Shown: positions 1 through 7,242, counted from the first letter of the stretch. The stretch is DNA of 9,145 nucleotides from Thermodesulfobacteriales bacterium (GCA_026985945.1 JALSPN010000185.1:1-9145), one strand, 5' to 3'. Notes: generated by a model from the sequence alone, not told the origin. A program made the numbers and translations.

Positions 1-27
1 AAATTCTAAAAGGGTGGGAGAAGAAAA

Positions 28-402
28 ATGAAAATCCATAACGGTATCATACAGGAAACTCTTACCACTAGTCAAAACTCTCTTCCAGAAAGTCAAAAAA
101 GCCAGAAAGATGACTTCCGAGCCCTTTTGGAGAAGGCCCTTAAGGTGAGTGAAACTTCTCCCACAGGAGAGCCCCCTCTGCGAGAAAATTTGCGGGAAGT
201 CCTGGGGCTGGTAGAGGAGGTAATAGGGCTTCTTGAAGCGGCTGCTCAGGGCCAAAAGGAAGCCTTCCCAAGGCTTGAAGAAAAGGCCTATGAGCTTCAC
301 AGGACTTCGGCCCTCTTTTCCGGGGCGGCACGGCAATTTTTTGAAGAAATCTCCTTGCTGGCCGCAGTTAATAGCGCCAAGGCCCGGGAAGGTTTTATTT
401 AG
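28..402 (+). CDS. Small helical protein of unknown function (124 aa)
   Basis: I do not recognise this protein. The first ~45 residues are rich in Ser, Gln, Thr and Lys and look disordered. Residues ~50-124 are rich in Leu, Glu and Ala and should form amphipathic helices, ending in a segment reading LLAAVNSAKAREGFI. There is no signal peptide, membrane segment or cysteine, so it is probably cytoplasmic. The ATG is supported by GGGAG at 16-20, seven bases upstream. A TAA at 7-9 may be the end of a preceding gene, making this the last gene of an operon that enters from the left. Its 3' end overlaps the convergent CorC-family gene by 8 bases. The size and helical, polar-N-terminus layout resemble small flagellar accessory or chaperone proteins, but no motif supports that, so I assign no function. 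The coding call rests on length, the ribosome site and sensible composition. Confidence 0.75.
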   Translation: MKIHNGIIQETLTTSQNSLPESQKSQKDDFRALLEKALKVSETSPTGEPPLRENLREVLGLVEEVIGLLEAAAQGQKEAFPRLEEKAYELHRTSALFSGAARQFFEEISLLAAVNSAKAREGFI

Positions 403-1651
403 AGCCTGCTAATTCCTTCGGATTAGGCGGCCTTTTTACCCAGATTTCAAGCTCGTCAAGGCCCATTTTGGTGGCCCGCCGCACTTCTATCCGAAGATCA
501 TCCCACTCAAAGACCTCCCCAGGCTCAGGAATGCGGCCGGCCTTTTTAAGGACAAAGCCCCCGATAGTTTCATAATCCCCGGGGGGAATATGGATCCCGA
601 GCTCTTCGTTGGCCCGTTCGACCTCGAGCCAGGCCTTAACCAGGTAGTGATTTTCTGAAAGCTTTACGTAAGGGATCAATTTCTGGTCAAACTCGTCCCA
701 GAACTCACCCAAAACTTCTTCCACCAGATCTTCAATGGTAACGATTCCGACGGCCTGCCCGTATTCGTTGACCACCACGCAAAGGGTCTGGCCATTCCTT
801 TGCATTTCCGTCAGGAGTTCGGAGGCGGGCTTAAATTCGGGAACATAAGTTACCTCTCGCATAAACCTTGAAACCGGCTCTTTGAGATTGGTAACTCCTA
901 GAAGATCGAGGGCCAATACCAGACCAATAATGTGGTAGGGATGTTCCCGGTAAACGAGGATTCTTGAAAAACCGGTCTGGGCAAAAAGCTTTAGGGCCTC
1001 TTCTACGGTGGCAAATTCTTCGAGGGCTTTTACCCAGACGAGAGGGATCATGACCTGAGCGGCGGTTTTGTGGGTGAAGTCGATTAGCTTGGCAATAAGC
1101 CTGCGTTCACCAGGATCAAGGGTCTCTTCCGAAGAAAGCAGGAGGCGGATCTCTTCCCGGGTAATGCTGGAAATTCTGCTCCGGCTCTGGCCTTTTTCCT
1201 TGGTGAAGAGGGAGATCAATCCTGCTACCAGCCAAACCAGGGGATAAAGCACACGACTGAAGAGATAGACGAGAGGAGCCACTTTGGGGGCCCAGAAGGA
1301 TGCCCGTTGCTGGGCAATGCTTTTCGGAATCATCTGTCCGAAAAGGAGCATGGTTGGGGGCAGAAAGAAGACCGCCAGCAAACCACCGTAGGGAGGGAAA
1401 GTTTCAATCAAAAAACCGGTGGTGAGAACGCTGTTGCCTATCACAGAAAGGTTGAGCCCCAGAAGAGTGGTGGTAAGGAGCCATTCCGGATCAGCCAGGA
1501 GTTTGAGGGCCAGGCGGGCGCCGAAACTTGCCCGGGCCATCTTTTTGAGCCTGGTCTCATCCGCCGCCACCAGGGCTATTTCCGCCCCGGCAAAAAAGGC
1601 TTCTGAAAAGAGCAAAAGCAGAAAAATTACCAGCCCTTCAAAATAACTCAT
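395..1651 (-). CDS. CNNM/CorC (HlyC) family membrane protein with CBS pair, downstream paralogue
   Basis: The product (418 aa) belongs to the family annotated as CorC, HlyC or hemolysin-like proteins, linked to Mg2+/Co2+ homeostasis and efflux. Domain order is typical. An N-terminal DUF21/CNNM membrane domain (~1-190) carries the small-residue helix FFAGAEIALVAA (19-30), hydrophobic segments near 5-28, 60-82, 88-110 and 122-148, and the conserved Pro-Lys at 109-110. A CBS pair follows (~200-318), with NEYGQAVGIVTIEDLVEEVLGE at 295-316 in the second CBS. A C-terminal CorC_HlyC domain (~325-407) contains DYETIGGFVL. The length is normal for the family. The start is supported by GGTGGAAAGG on the minus strand (1657-1666). 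The ATG overlaps the TGA of the upstream paralogue by 4 bases, so the two are translationally coupled. The CBS pair suggests adenine-nucleotide or Mg-ATP gating. The transported ion cannot be told from sequence. Confidence 0.92.
   Translation of the reverse strand: MSYFEGLVIFLLLLFSEAFFAGAEIALVAADETRLKKMARASFGARLALKLLADPEWLLTTTLLGLNLSVIGNSVLTTGFLIETFPPYGGLLAVFFLPPTMLLFGQMIPKSIAQQRASFWAPKVAPLVYLFSRVLYPLVWLVAGLISLFTKEKGQSRSRISSITREEIRLLLSSEETLDPGERRLIAKLIDFTHKTAAQVMIPLVWVKALEEFATVEEALKLFAQTGFSRILVYREHPYHIIGLVLALDLLGVTNLKEPVSRFMREVTYVPEFKPASELLTEMQRNGQTLCVVVNEYGQAVGIVTIEDLVEEVLGEFWDEFDQKLIPYVKLSENHYLVKAWLEVERANEELGIHIPPGDYETIGGFVLKKAGRIPEPGEVFEWDDLRIEVRRATKMGLDELEIWVKRPPNPKELAGSK
404..437 (+). 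terminator. Possible intrinsic terminator after the 124-aa gene
   Basis: CTAATTC (409-415) pairs with GGATTAG (420-426) around a CTTC loop, with one G-U pair. GCC (404-406) can pair with GGC (429-431) across a 2x2 internal loop. Five T follow at 433-437. The hairpin starts 1 base after the plus-strand stop codon and lies inside the 3' end of the convergent gene, so it would stop readthrough into that gene's antisense. The stem is short and interrupted, hence moderate confidence. Confidence 0.4.
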
Positions 1652-2910
1652 GAAAGCCTTTCCACCCTGAGGCTCACTAGTCGTGTGCCCCTTATTTTCT
1701 CCACGGTAAAACGAAAACCAAAGGCCTCAAGAGACTCTCCCTCCTGCGGGAGTTCCCCAAAAAGGTAAAGCACAAGCCCCCCTATGGTCTCAAATTCTTC
1801 GGATGGGAGCTCAGCCCCTACGGCCCGGTTAAATTCTTCGATACGCACCCGGGGAGAGACCCTCCATACCCCGGGAGCAAGTTCTTTTAGCGGTTCACGA
1901 CGAATATCGAACTCGTCATAAATTTCTCCGAAAAGCTCTTCCAGGACATCTTCAAGGGTAACCAGGCCGATAAGGGTGCCGTATTCGTCCACCACCAGGG
2001 CAAACTTAAGGCGTCTTTTCTGGAATTCTTCCAGAAGGGTCCGGACTTTCATCGTTTCAGGGACAAAAAAGGGCGGGCGAACCAGGTCCGCCAGACGACG
2101 GGCCTTTTTATCAAGCTGCCATCGCAGGAGATCTTTAACGTGTAAAATCCCTACGATGTGATCCAGATCTCCCCTGTAAACTGGAATACGGGAAAATCTG
2201 CGTTTCTTAACAAGGTTGAGGAATTCCTCGGTAATAGGCCCGTCTTCCAGGGCAAAAATATCCCTCCGGGGGACCATGATAGCTGAAACCGGAATATTTT
2301 CCGACTCTAGCAGACCGTAAATGAAACGCTTTTCCTGTTCTCCCAGAAGACCTGACCGATAGCTTTCTTCCACCAGGTGAAGGAGATCTTCCTCGGTGAA
2401 AGAGGTTTCTACCCTGGTGGGAAGCCCCCAGAGTTTCAGGAAGGAATCAGTAAAAGTTAGCATGAAAATTCTCACAGGAGAAAAGACGAAGATAAAAATT
2501 TTCAAGATCGGTGCCAGAAAACAGACCATCTTCTCTCTTTTGCGAAAGCCGATCACTTTGGGGATTAAATCACCGGCTAAAAATAAAAGGCCCGTCATCA
2601 AGGGATAGGCTATCCACTCCCCCTTCGGGCCAAAGATTTTCACTAAAACGATGGTGGCCAGCGACGAAGAAACAATGTCTGAGAATTCGTTTCCGATGAG
2701 GATGGTCGCCAGAACCTGCCTGGGACTGCGCAGGAGAGAGACTGCCAGACGACAGGCCTTACGGGGGTGTTCCTTCAAACGGAGTTGATCCAGACGGGAA
2801 AGAGAAAATAAGGCCGTCTCAGAACAGGTGAAAAACCCGGAGAAAAGAATTAAAATGCAGATCAAAAAGATTTCGAGGTATATTTCTATTTCGGAAAGAA
2901 AAATTTTCAT
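1648..2910 (-). CDS. CNNM/CorC (HlyC) family membrane protein with CBS pair, upstream paralogue
   Basis: The product (420 aa) is a second full-length member of the same family and the first gene of the minus-strand pair. The DUF21/CNNM domain (~8-195) has a first membrane helix with FSGFFTCSETALFSLS (23-38), further hydrophobic segments near 66-92, 99-118 and 128-155, and the conserved Pro-Lys at 117-118. The CBS pair spans ~209-328, with DEYGTLIGLVTLEDVLEELFGE at 308-329. The C-terminal CorC_HlyC domain (~342-418) contains EFETIGGLVLYLFG. It is clearly paralogous to the downstream gene, though much changed, and together they could form a heteromer or have different ion or regulatory specificity (inference). 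No clear Shine-Dalgarno site precedes the ATG; the bases before it read AACTCTAC. The start is chosen because it gives the complete membrane domain and there is no nearby in-frame alternative. Expression would come from the 86-base divergent region to its right. Confidence 0.92.
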   Translation of the reverse strand: MKIFLSEIEIYLEIFLICILILFSGFFTCSETALFSLSRLDQLRLKEHPRKACRLAVSLLRSPRQVLATILIGNEFSDIVSSSLATIVLVKIFGPKGEWIAYPLMTGLLFLAGDLIPKVIGFRKREKMVCFLAPILKIFIFVFSPVRIFMLTFTDSFLKLWGLPTRVETSFTEEDLLHLVEESYRSGLLGEQEKRFIYGLLESENIPVSAIMVPRRDIFALEDGPITEEFLNLVKKRRFSRIPVYRGDLDHIVGILHVKDLLRWQLDKKARRLADLVRPPFFVPETMKVRTLLEEFQKRRLKFALVVDEYGTLIGLVTLEDVLEELFGEIYDEFDIRREPLKELAPGVWRVSPRVRIEEFNRAVGAELPSEEFETIGGLVLYLFGELPQEGESLEAFGFRFTVEKIRGTRLVSLRVERLS

Positions 2911-2996
2911 GTAGAGTTAGAATTTCATCGAAATTTTGAGCTGAACTGAAAAATAAAAATCTTTGATATTTTGCATTTTCCTAGTAGGACAATTTT
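2911..2996. promoter_or_regulatory. Divergent intergenic region with small inverted repeat
   Basis: This AT-rich 86-base gap must hold the promoters of both the leftward CorC pair and the rightward signalling operon. AATTTC (2921-2926) and GAAATT (2930-2935) form an inverted repeat around ATC, extendable by A2919/T2937. It sits 8-27 bases before the CorC-paralogue start and could be an operator or a 5'-UTR hairpin. On the minus strand, TTGTCC with TATCAA 18 bases downstream is a weak promoter candidate. I find no convincing -35/-10 pair and no sigma-54 GG-N10-GC element for the plus strand. AGGA at 2986-2989 is the ribosome site of the kinase gene. Confidence 0.35.
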
Positions 2997-4109
2997 ATGA
3001 GCTTTAAAACCCAGACTCTCAACCAAAAACTCTTTTGGGCGGTTTCTAGTGAAAGATTGTGTTCTCCAGATTGTCTCCGTAGTTTACTGGAAATAGCCGA
3101 AGAAAAAATAATTATTTGCAACAGTAAAGGTAAAATTCTACTTGCCAATCTTGTACCCTCCAAGCCCAATATTTTTACCTGGTTTACCCCTCCTGAGGAG
3201 GGGCAAAAATTTCTTGAACTTTTGAAGCAGAAGCATCACCTGAAGGGATTTCAAACTGTCATTACTTATGATTCTCGGCCCCAAAAAGTTTCCCTTAACG
3301 CCGTCCTTTTACCGGAAACAGACGAACTTATCATCACTTTTAGTGAGTCCGAAATCCTCTCAAAGCTAGCCGAACAGCTTTCACACTCTGAGAAAATGGC
3401 AGCTATCGGTCAGATGGCAGCAAGCATTGCCCACGAGCTGAACACCCCTCTGGGTATCATTTTGGGCTACACCCAACTTCTAGAGGAAGACCTAGAAGGG
3501 CAAGGTGAAGTTTATGAAATGCTTAAAAAAATAGAAAGCCAAGCCCAACTTTGCAAACGCATTGTCAAAGGGCTTTTAAAGTTTGCAAGGGAAGAAAAGA
3601 AAAATCTTACCCAAATAAATATTAACGAACTTATTGATGAGGTCCTCTCCTTGGTAGAACATTCTTTAGCTATGGATTTCATTGAAATAGTTCGCCGCTA
3701 TGATCGGAAACTTCCTCTTTTACAAGGAGACCCCGAAAAACTCAAACAAGTTTTTATGAACCTTATTACCAATGCCCATCATGCCATCGGAGAAAAAGGA
3801 AAAATATATATCACAACCCTCTATATACCGGAAAAAAAAGAAATAATGGTGGCTGTAGCAGATACAGGATGTGGTATTCCTCCTGAAATACAGGATCTCA
3901 TCTTTGAACCATTCTTTACCACAAAGTCTGAAGGAAAAGGCACGGGTTTGGGATTAGCAGTAGTAAAAGCCATTCTTGAAGAACATGGAGCCAATATTGA
4001 ACTCCAATCTCCAGTAAAAGATGACACTCTTGGAGAAAAGGGAAAGGGGACCGTTTTTATAATCAGGTTTCCTGTTAAAAATTCTATTAAGGAGGGTAAA
4101 AATGGCTAA
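2997..4109 (+). CDS. Soluble sensor histidine kinase (PAS-like, HisKA, HATPase_c)
   Basis: The product (370 aa) is a complete cytoplasmic histidine kinase with no membrane helix. Residues ~33-118 look like a degenerate PAS sensor, with strands around EKIIICNSKGKILLAN. The dimerisation/phosphoacceptor helix follows, with H-box AASIAHELNTPLG and phosphorylatable His146. The ATP-binding domain is intact: N box NLITNAHHAI with Asn259, G1 DTGCG (289-293), F box FEPFF (303-307), and G2 GKGTGLGL (313-320). It should autophosphorylate and pass phosphate to the receiver encoded immediately downstream, whose ATG lies inside its last codons (8-base overlap). The N-terminus also has Cys22 and Cys26. The start is supported by AGGA at 2986-2989, seven bases upstream. 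The ligand is unknown. The gene is more AT-rich than the CorC genes to its left. Confidence 0.93.
   Translation: MSFKTQTLNQKLFWAVSSERLCSPDCLRSLLEIAEEKIIICNSKGKILLANLVPSKPNIFTWFTPPEEGQKFLELLKQKHHLKGFQTVITYDSRPQKVSLNAVLLPETDELIITFSESEILSKLAEQLSHSEKMAAIGQMAASIAHELNTPLGIILGYTQLLEEDLEGQGEVYEMLKKIESQAQLCKRIVKGLLKFAREEKKNLTQININELIDEVLSLVEHSLAMDFIEIVRRYDRKLPLLQGDPEKLKQVFMNLITNAHHAIGEKGKIYITTLYIPEKKEIMVAVADTGCGIPPEIQDLIFEPFFTTKSEGKGTGLGLAVVKAILEEHGANIELQSPVKDDTLGEKGKGTVFIIRFPVKNSIKEGKNG
4089..4096 (+). promoter_or_regulatory. Strong ribosome binding site for the receiver gene
   Basis: AAGGAGGG ends five bases before the ATG at 4102 and lies inside the 3' end of the kinase gene. It fixes the receiver start and suggests the receiver is translated more strongly than the kinase (AGGA only) or the following sensor gene (AGGA at a 12-base distance). 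Confidence 0.75.
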
Positions 4110-4464
4110 TATTTTGGTTCTTGATGATGTAGAAGATGCTGTAGAACTTATTAAAAGGATCTTAAAACGTAAAAAACATCAAGTTTTCGATTTTACAGAG
4201 GAAGAAGAAGCCATTGAATTTGCCAAGCAAAATCCCATTGATCTCGCCATTTTAGACATTAAATTAAAAAAGATGAGTGGAGTAGAAGTGCTTCGAGAAC
4301 TTAAAAAAATTAATCCAGAAATAAAAGCTATTATGCTTACAGGGTATCCAACCGTAGAAACAGCCAAGGAATCTCTGGAGCTAGGTGCTTCTGAATATTG
4401 CATTAAACCTATAGACAAAGATGAATTAGAAGAAAAGGTAGCCAAAGTCTTAGGAATAAATTAA
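4102..4464 (+). CDS. Single-domain response regulator (stand-alone CheY-like receiver)
   Basis: The 120 residues form one receiver domain and nothing else. Acidic pocket residues are Asp8 and Asp9, the phosphoacceptor is Asp52 (AILDIKL), the switch residue is Thr80 (IMLTGYP), and the conserved Lys is Lys102 in IKPID. All catalytic positions are present, so it should be phosphorylated normally. There is no DNA-binding or enzymatic output domain, so output must come through protein contact or onward phosphotransfer. It overlaps the kinase gene by 8 bases and ends 3 bases before the GAF/PAS sensor gene. That places the kinase as probable donor and the downstream DHp-containing protein as a possible partner (inference). 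Very AT-rich: 16 of 60 bases are G or C at 4141-4200. Confidence 0.93.
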   Translation: MANILVLDDVEDAVELIKRILKRKKHQVFDFTEEEEAIEFAKQNPIDLAILDIKLKKMSGVEVLRELKKINPEIKAIMLTGYPTVETAKESLELGASEYCIKPIDKDELEEKVAKVLGIN

Positions 4465-4467
4465 TAT

Positions 4468-6141
4468 ATGCATAGCAAAGAAAAAACTTATCTTGATCTT
4501 TTCTTGGAAGTCGCGCGTACAATTTCATCGACCCTTGAAATAGACAAAGTTTTAGACCTTATTGTGAAAAAAGTAGCAGAAGTTGTAGGAGTAGAAGCTG
4601 CTACTATCCGACTATTTGATCCTTCAGGAAAGAAACTTTATTTGGCTGCAGCGTACGGATTATCTCAAGAATATTTAAATCGCGGACCTGTAGATGCAGA
4701 AAAAAGTATCGCTGAAGCTTTAGCAGGCAATCCGGTAGCTATTTTTGATGCTATTCATGATCCAAGAGTAGCATATTCTGAAGCCGTCCGAAAAGAAGGG
4801 ATTAAAAGTATTTTGGCCGTCCCTATCCAGATTCGAGGTCGGGTGATAGGGGTTTTGCGCCTTCTTTCCCGTAAACCTCGTCTTTTTACAGATGACGAAA
4901 TTGAGTTCGCAACAGCTCTGGCAGAACAATGTGGTATTGCCATCGAAAATGCCCGCATGTATGAAGCTCAAAGAAAACAGTTGCGCTACTTTAAAACTCT
5001 AAATGAGATTGGAAAAGCGTTAAATTCTATAAGAGAGCTTAAAGAGATTCTCAATCTCATAGTGACCAAACTTCCAGAGGTAATGAACCTTAAAGGTTGT
5101 ACCATCCGTCTTCTTGATCTATCAGGCCAAAAACTTGAATTAGTAGCTTCTTATGGACTTAGTAAGGAATATCTTTCGCGCGGTTCTATAGATGATGAAT
5201 TAAGTACCCATCAAGCTCTTAAAGGAGAGCCAGTAGTAATTTATGACGCTACTTCTGACCCTAGAGTCCGTTATCAGGAAGAAGCCAAAAAAGAGGGGAT
5301 TGGCAGCATTTTGGCGGTGCCGATTGTGGTTCGTAATAGAATTATTGGAGTCTTAAGAATTCATACCTCTGAACCAAGACATTTTGACGAAGCAGAAATC
5401 AATTTCGTAATGGCAGTGGCTGAACAAAGCGGAATTGCCATCCAAAATGCCCTTTATTACCAAAAAATAAATAACATTCTCACCCAGTTAGAAGAAGAAC
5501 ATAAGTTCTTAGGAACGGTAATTGATTCTTTAGCTGCAGGATTAGCCGTTATAGATCGTCAAAAACATTTGGCAATGGTTAACAAACGCATACTTGAAGA
5601 ACATAATCTCCGTTACGAAGAAACCGTAGGACGCAAATGTTACGAAGTACTTAAGACTTGTCGACGTGATTTCTGCCCTATGGAAAAGGTGCGCCAGAAT
5701 AAGGAACCTTTTTCCTATACTACTTCCCTTGAGATAAATGGAGAACAGCGCCATTACGAAGTGACTCTTTCCCCTGTAATAGGAGCTTCTGGGGAAGTGG
5801 AACATATTATAGAAATTATTAAAGATATTACGGCCCAGATGAAACTTCAACAGGAACAGATGGAAAGAGAAAGACTTGAGGGGGTCCTCCAGCTGGCCCG
5901 TACAGTGGCACACGAGCTTAATACCCCTATGTTTGCCGCCCTAGGAACGGCCCAATTGGCCCTTTCGGACGTGGACAAAAATGATCCTTTACACGAAGAT
6001 CTTCAAATCATCGTGCGCAATCTCAAAAAAATGGCGGAACTTACTAAAAAAATGGCACAAATCACTCATTACGAAACTAAAGAGTATGTAGGAGATGTTC
6101 AGATCCTTGATCTTGAAAAGGCCTCTAAAAGAAAAACTTAA
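4468..6141 (+). CDS. GAF-GAF-PAS-DHp signalling protein lacking the kinase ATP-binding domain
   Basis: The product (557 aa) is a soluble sensor in four parts. There are two tandem GAF domains (~8-165 and ~173-330), clearly duplicates of each other, sharing for example EGI.SILAVPI and DPRV. A PAS domain (~345-455) carries a cysteine cluster, Cys391, Cys398 and Cys403 (C-x6-C-x4-C). A coiled linker (456-470) leads to a histidine-kinase phosphoacceptor helical hairpin (~470-535) with H-box ARTVAHELNTPM, His482. The protein ends at THYETKEYVGDVQILDLEKASKRKT with no N, G1, F or G2 box. The next gene starts 3 bases later, so a kinase domain has not simply been missed in another frame. It cannot autophosphorylate alone. 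It may accept phosphate from, or heterodimerise with, the kinase two genes upstream, or act as a phosphatase or scaffold (inference). The ATG follows the receiver stop by 3 bases and has only a weak, distant AGGA (4452-4455), suggesting coupled translation. Base composition rises in GC after ~5870. Confidence 0.9.
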   Translation: MHSKEKTYLDLFLEVARTISSTLEIDKVLDLIVKKVAEVVGVEAATIRLFDPSGKKLYLAAAYGLSQEYLNRGPVDAEKSIAEALAGNPVAIFDAIHDPRVAYSEAVRKEGIKSILAVPIQIRGRVIGVLRLLSRKPRLFTDDEIEFATALAEQCGIAIENARMYEAQRKQLRYFKTLNEIGKALNSIRELKEILNLIVTKLPEVMNLKGCTIRLLDLSGQKLELVASYGLSKEYLSRGSIDDELSTHQALKGEPVVIYDATSDPRVRYQEEAKKEGIGSILAVPIVVRNRIIGVLRIHTSEPRHFDEAEINFVMAVAEQSGIAIQNALYYQKINNILTQLEEEHKFLGTVIDSLAAGLAVIDRQKHLAMVNKRILEEHNLRYEETVGRKCYEVLKTCRRDFCPMEKVRQNKEPFSYTTSLEINGEQRHYEVTLSPVIGASGEVEHIIEIIKDITAQMKLQQEQMERERLEGVLQLARTVAHELNTPMFAALGTAQLALSDVDKNDPLHEDLQIIVRNLKKMAELTKKMAQITHYETKEYVGDVQILDLEKASKRKT

Positions 6142-6144
6142 TTC

Positions 6145-7242
6145 ATGCACCGAAGTTTCATTTCTACCATTATAGGATTTCTTCTTGCCGCCACTGTCAT
6201 TTTCTTAACCTTAAGACTTTACCTTCCCTTTTTTCAACCCATTGCCTGGGCGGCGGTCATAGCCCTCTTTTTACATCCTGTAAATAGGGGGTTGCGAAAG
6301 ATCCTGCGAGAGAGAAAAGGCCTGGCCGCTTTTCTTCTCTGCCTCCTCTTCGTGGCCTTTGTATTTGTCCCCTTGATTTTTGCCCTTACCAATCTCACTT
6401 CACAAGCCGTGGAAATTATAACCAAACTCAAAATCCAGCTGGAGAAGGAAAGCCTGACCACCATTTTGACCCCTGACCCGGAGAAATATCCCCGTCTTTA
6501 CGCCCTGGGTAAGGTCTTTTTTGAAAAGCTTGCCATTTATGAAAAAGAGATCCAATCCGCCCTGCTCTCGGTGGCCTCCTCTGCCGGGCAATTCCTTCTC
6601 TCCCGCGGGACTACTATCTTTCGCAACACGGTCAACCTCATCCTTCAGGTAGTTTTTATGCTCTTCACCCTCTTTTATCTTTTCCGGGATGGGGACTATT
6701 TCGTTGAGGGGATAAAAGGGCTTTTGCCGGTAGATTCTGAAGAAGCAGACCGCATCGTAGAAAAAGTCCAGCAGGTGATAGAGGCCACCCTTTATGGTTC
6801 TATCCTTACCGCCCTGGCCCAGGGAGGGCTTGCCCTCATCATCTATGTTATCCTGGGGGTAAAATCCCCCTTTTTACTGGGGCTCCTTACGGCGCTGGCC
6901 TCTTTTATCCCCCTGGTGGGGACGGCCATCGTCTGGCTTCCGGTAGTGATCTATTTTACCTTTTCGGGAGCCTACATAAAGGCCCTGGTTCTTCTGGCCT
7001 ATGGTTCGCTTTTCATCAGTCAGATAGATTCTCTTATCCGGCCGTATTTTATCGGCGGGCGCACGGAAATTCATAATCTCTTTATCTTTTTCAGTATCCT
7101 TGGGGGGCTTAAATTCTTTGGCTTTCTGGGGGTGTTTTTAGGGCCCATCCTGGTGGCCCTCACCATCTCTATCATTGAAATCTACCACGCCAAACTGGCT
7201 GAGGAGATCTATGCCCGAACTCCCGGAAGTGGAGACTATTAA
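6145..7242 (+). CDS. AI-2E/PerM (UPF0118) family transporter
   Basis: The product (365 aa) is a polytopic inner-membrane protein of the AI-2E family, named for E. coli TqsA but including Na+/H+ antiporters and permeases of unknown substrate. Two N-terminal helices (~5-48) are followed by one at 60-82, a hydrophilic, largely helical stretch (~88-158) and later helices near 160-182, 215-238, 243-268, 270-292 and 310-345. Family hallmarks are ASFIPLVGTAIVWLP (252-266), DSLIRP (295-300), and the glycine-rich block GGLKFFGFLGVFLGPILVAL (320-339). The length is normal. It begins 3 bases after the sensor gene stop with no clear ribosome site, so translation is probably coupled. Its 3' end overlaps mutM by 32 bases. 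Substrate cannot be deduced. Autoinducer-2 export should not be assumed. Confidence 0.9.
   Translation: MHRSFISTIIGFLLAATVIFLTLRLYLPFFQPIAWAAVIALFLHPVNRGLRKILRERKGLAAFLLCLLFVAFVFVPLIFALTNLTSQAVEIITKLKIQLEKESLTTILTPDPEKYPRLYALGKVFFEKLAIYEKEIQSALLSVASSAGQFLLSRGTTIFRNTVNLILQVVFMLFTLFYLFRDGDYFVEGIKGLLPVDSEEADRIVEKVQQVIEATLYGSILTALAQGGLALIIYVILGVKSPFLLGLLTALASFIPLVGTAIVWLPVVIYFTFSGAYIKALVLLAYGSLFISQIDSLIRPYFIGGRTEIHNLFIFFSILGGLKFFGFLGVFLGPILVALTISIIEIYHAKLAEEIYARTPGSGDY
7201..7206 (+). promoter_or_regulatory. Ribosome binding site that fixes the mutM start
   Basis: GAGGAG lies four bases before the ATG at 7211, inside the end of the AI-2E family gene. It supports that ATG over the in-frame upstream ATG at 7175, which would add 12 residues before the invariant PELPEVE N-terminus. 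Confidence 0.75.

Noticed and set aside
2911..2996. Sigma-54 promoter suggested by TTTTGCAT
   Set aside because: The required GG ten bases before the GC is absent.
7175..7210. Upstream in-frame ATG that would extend MutM by 12 residues
   Set aside because: It would bury the catalytic N-terminal proline; GAGGAG at 7201-7206 supports ATG 7211.
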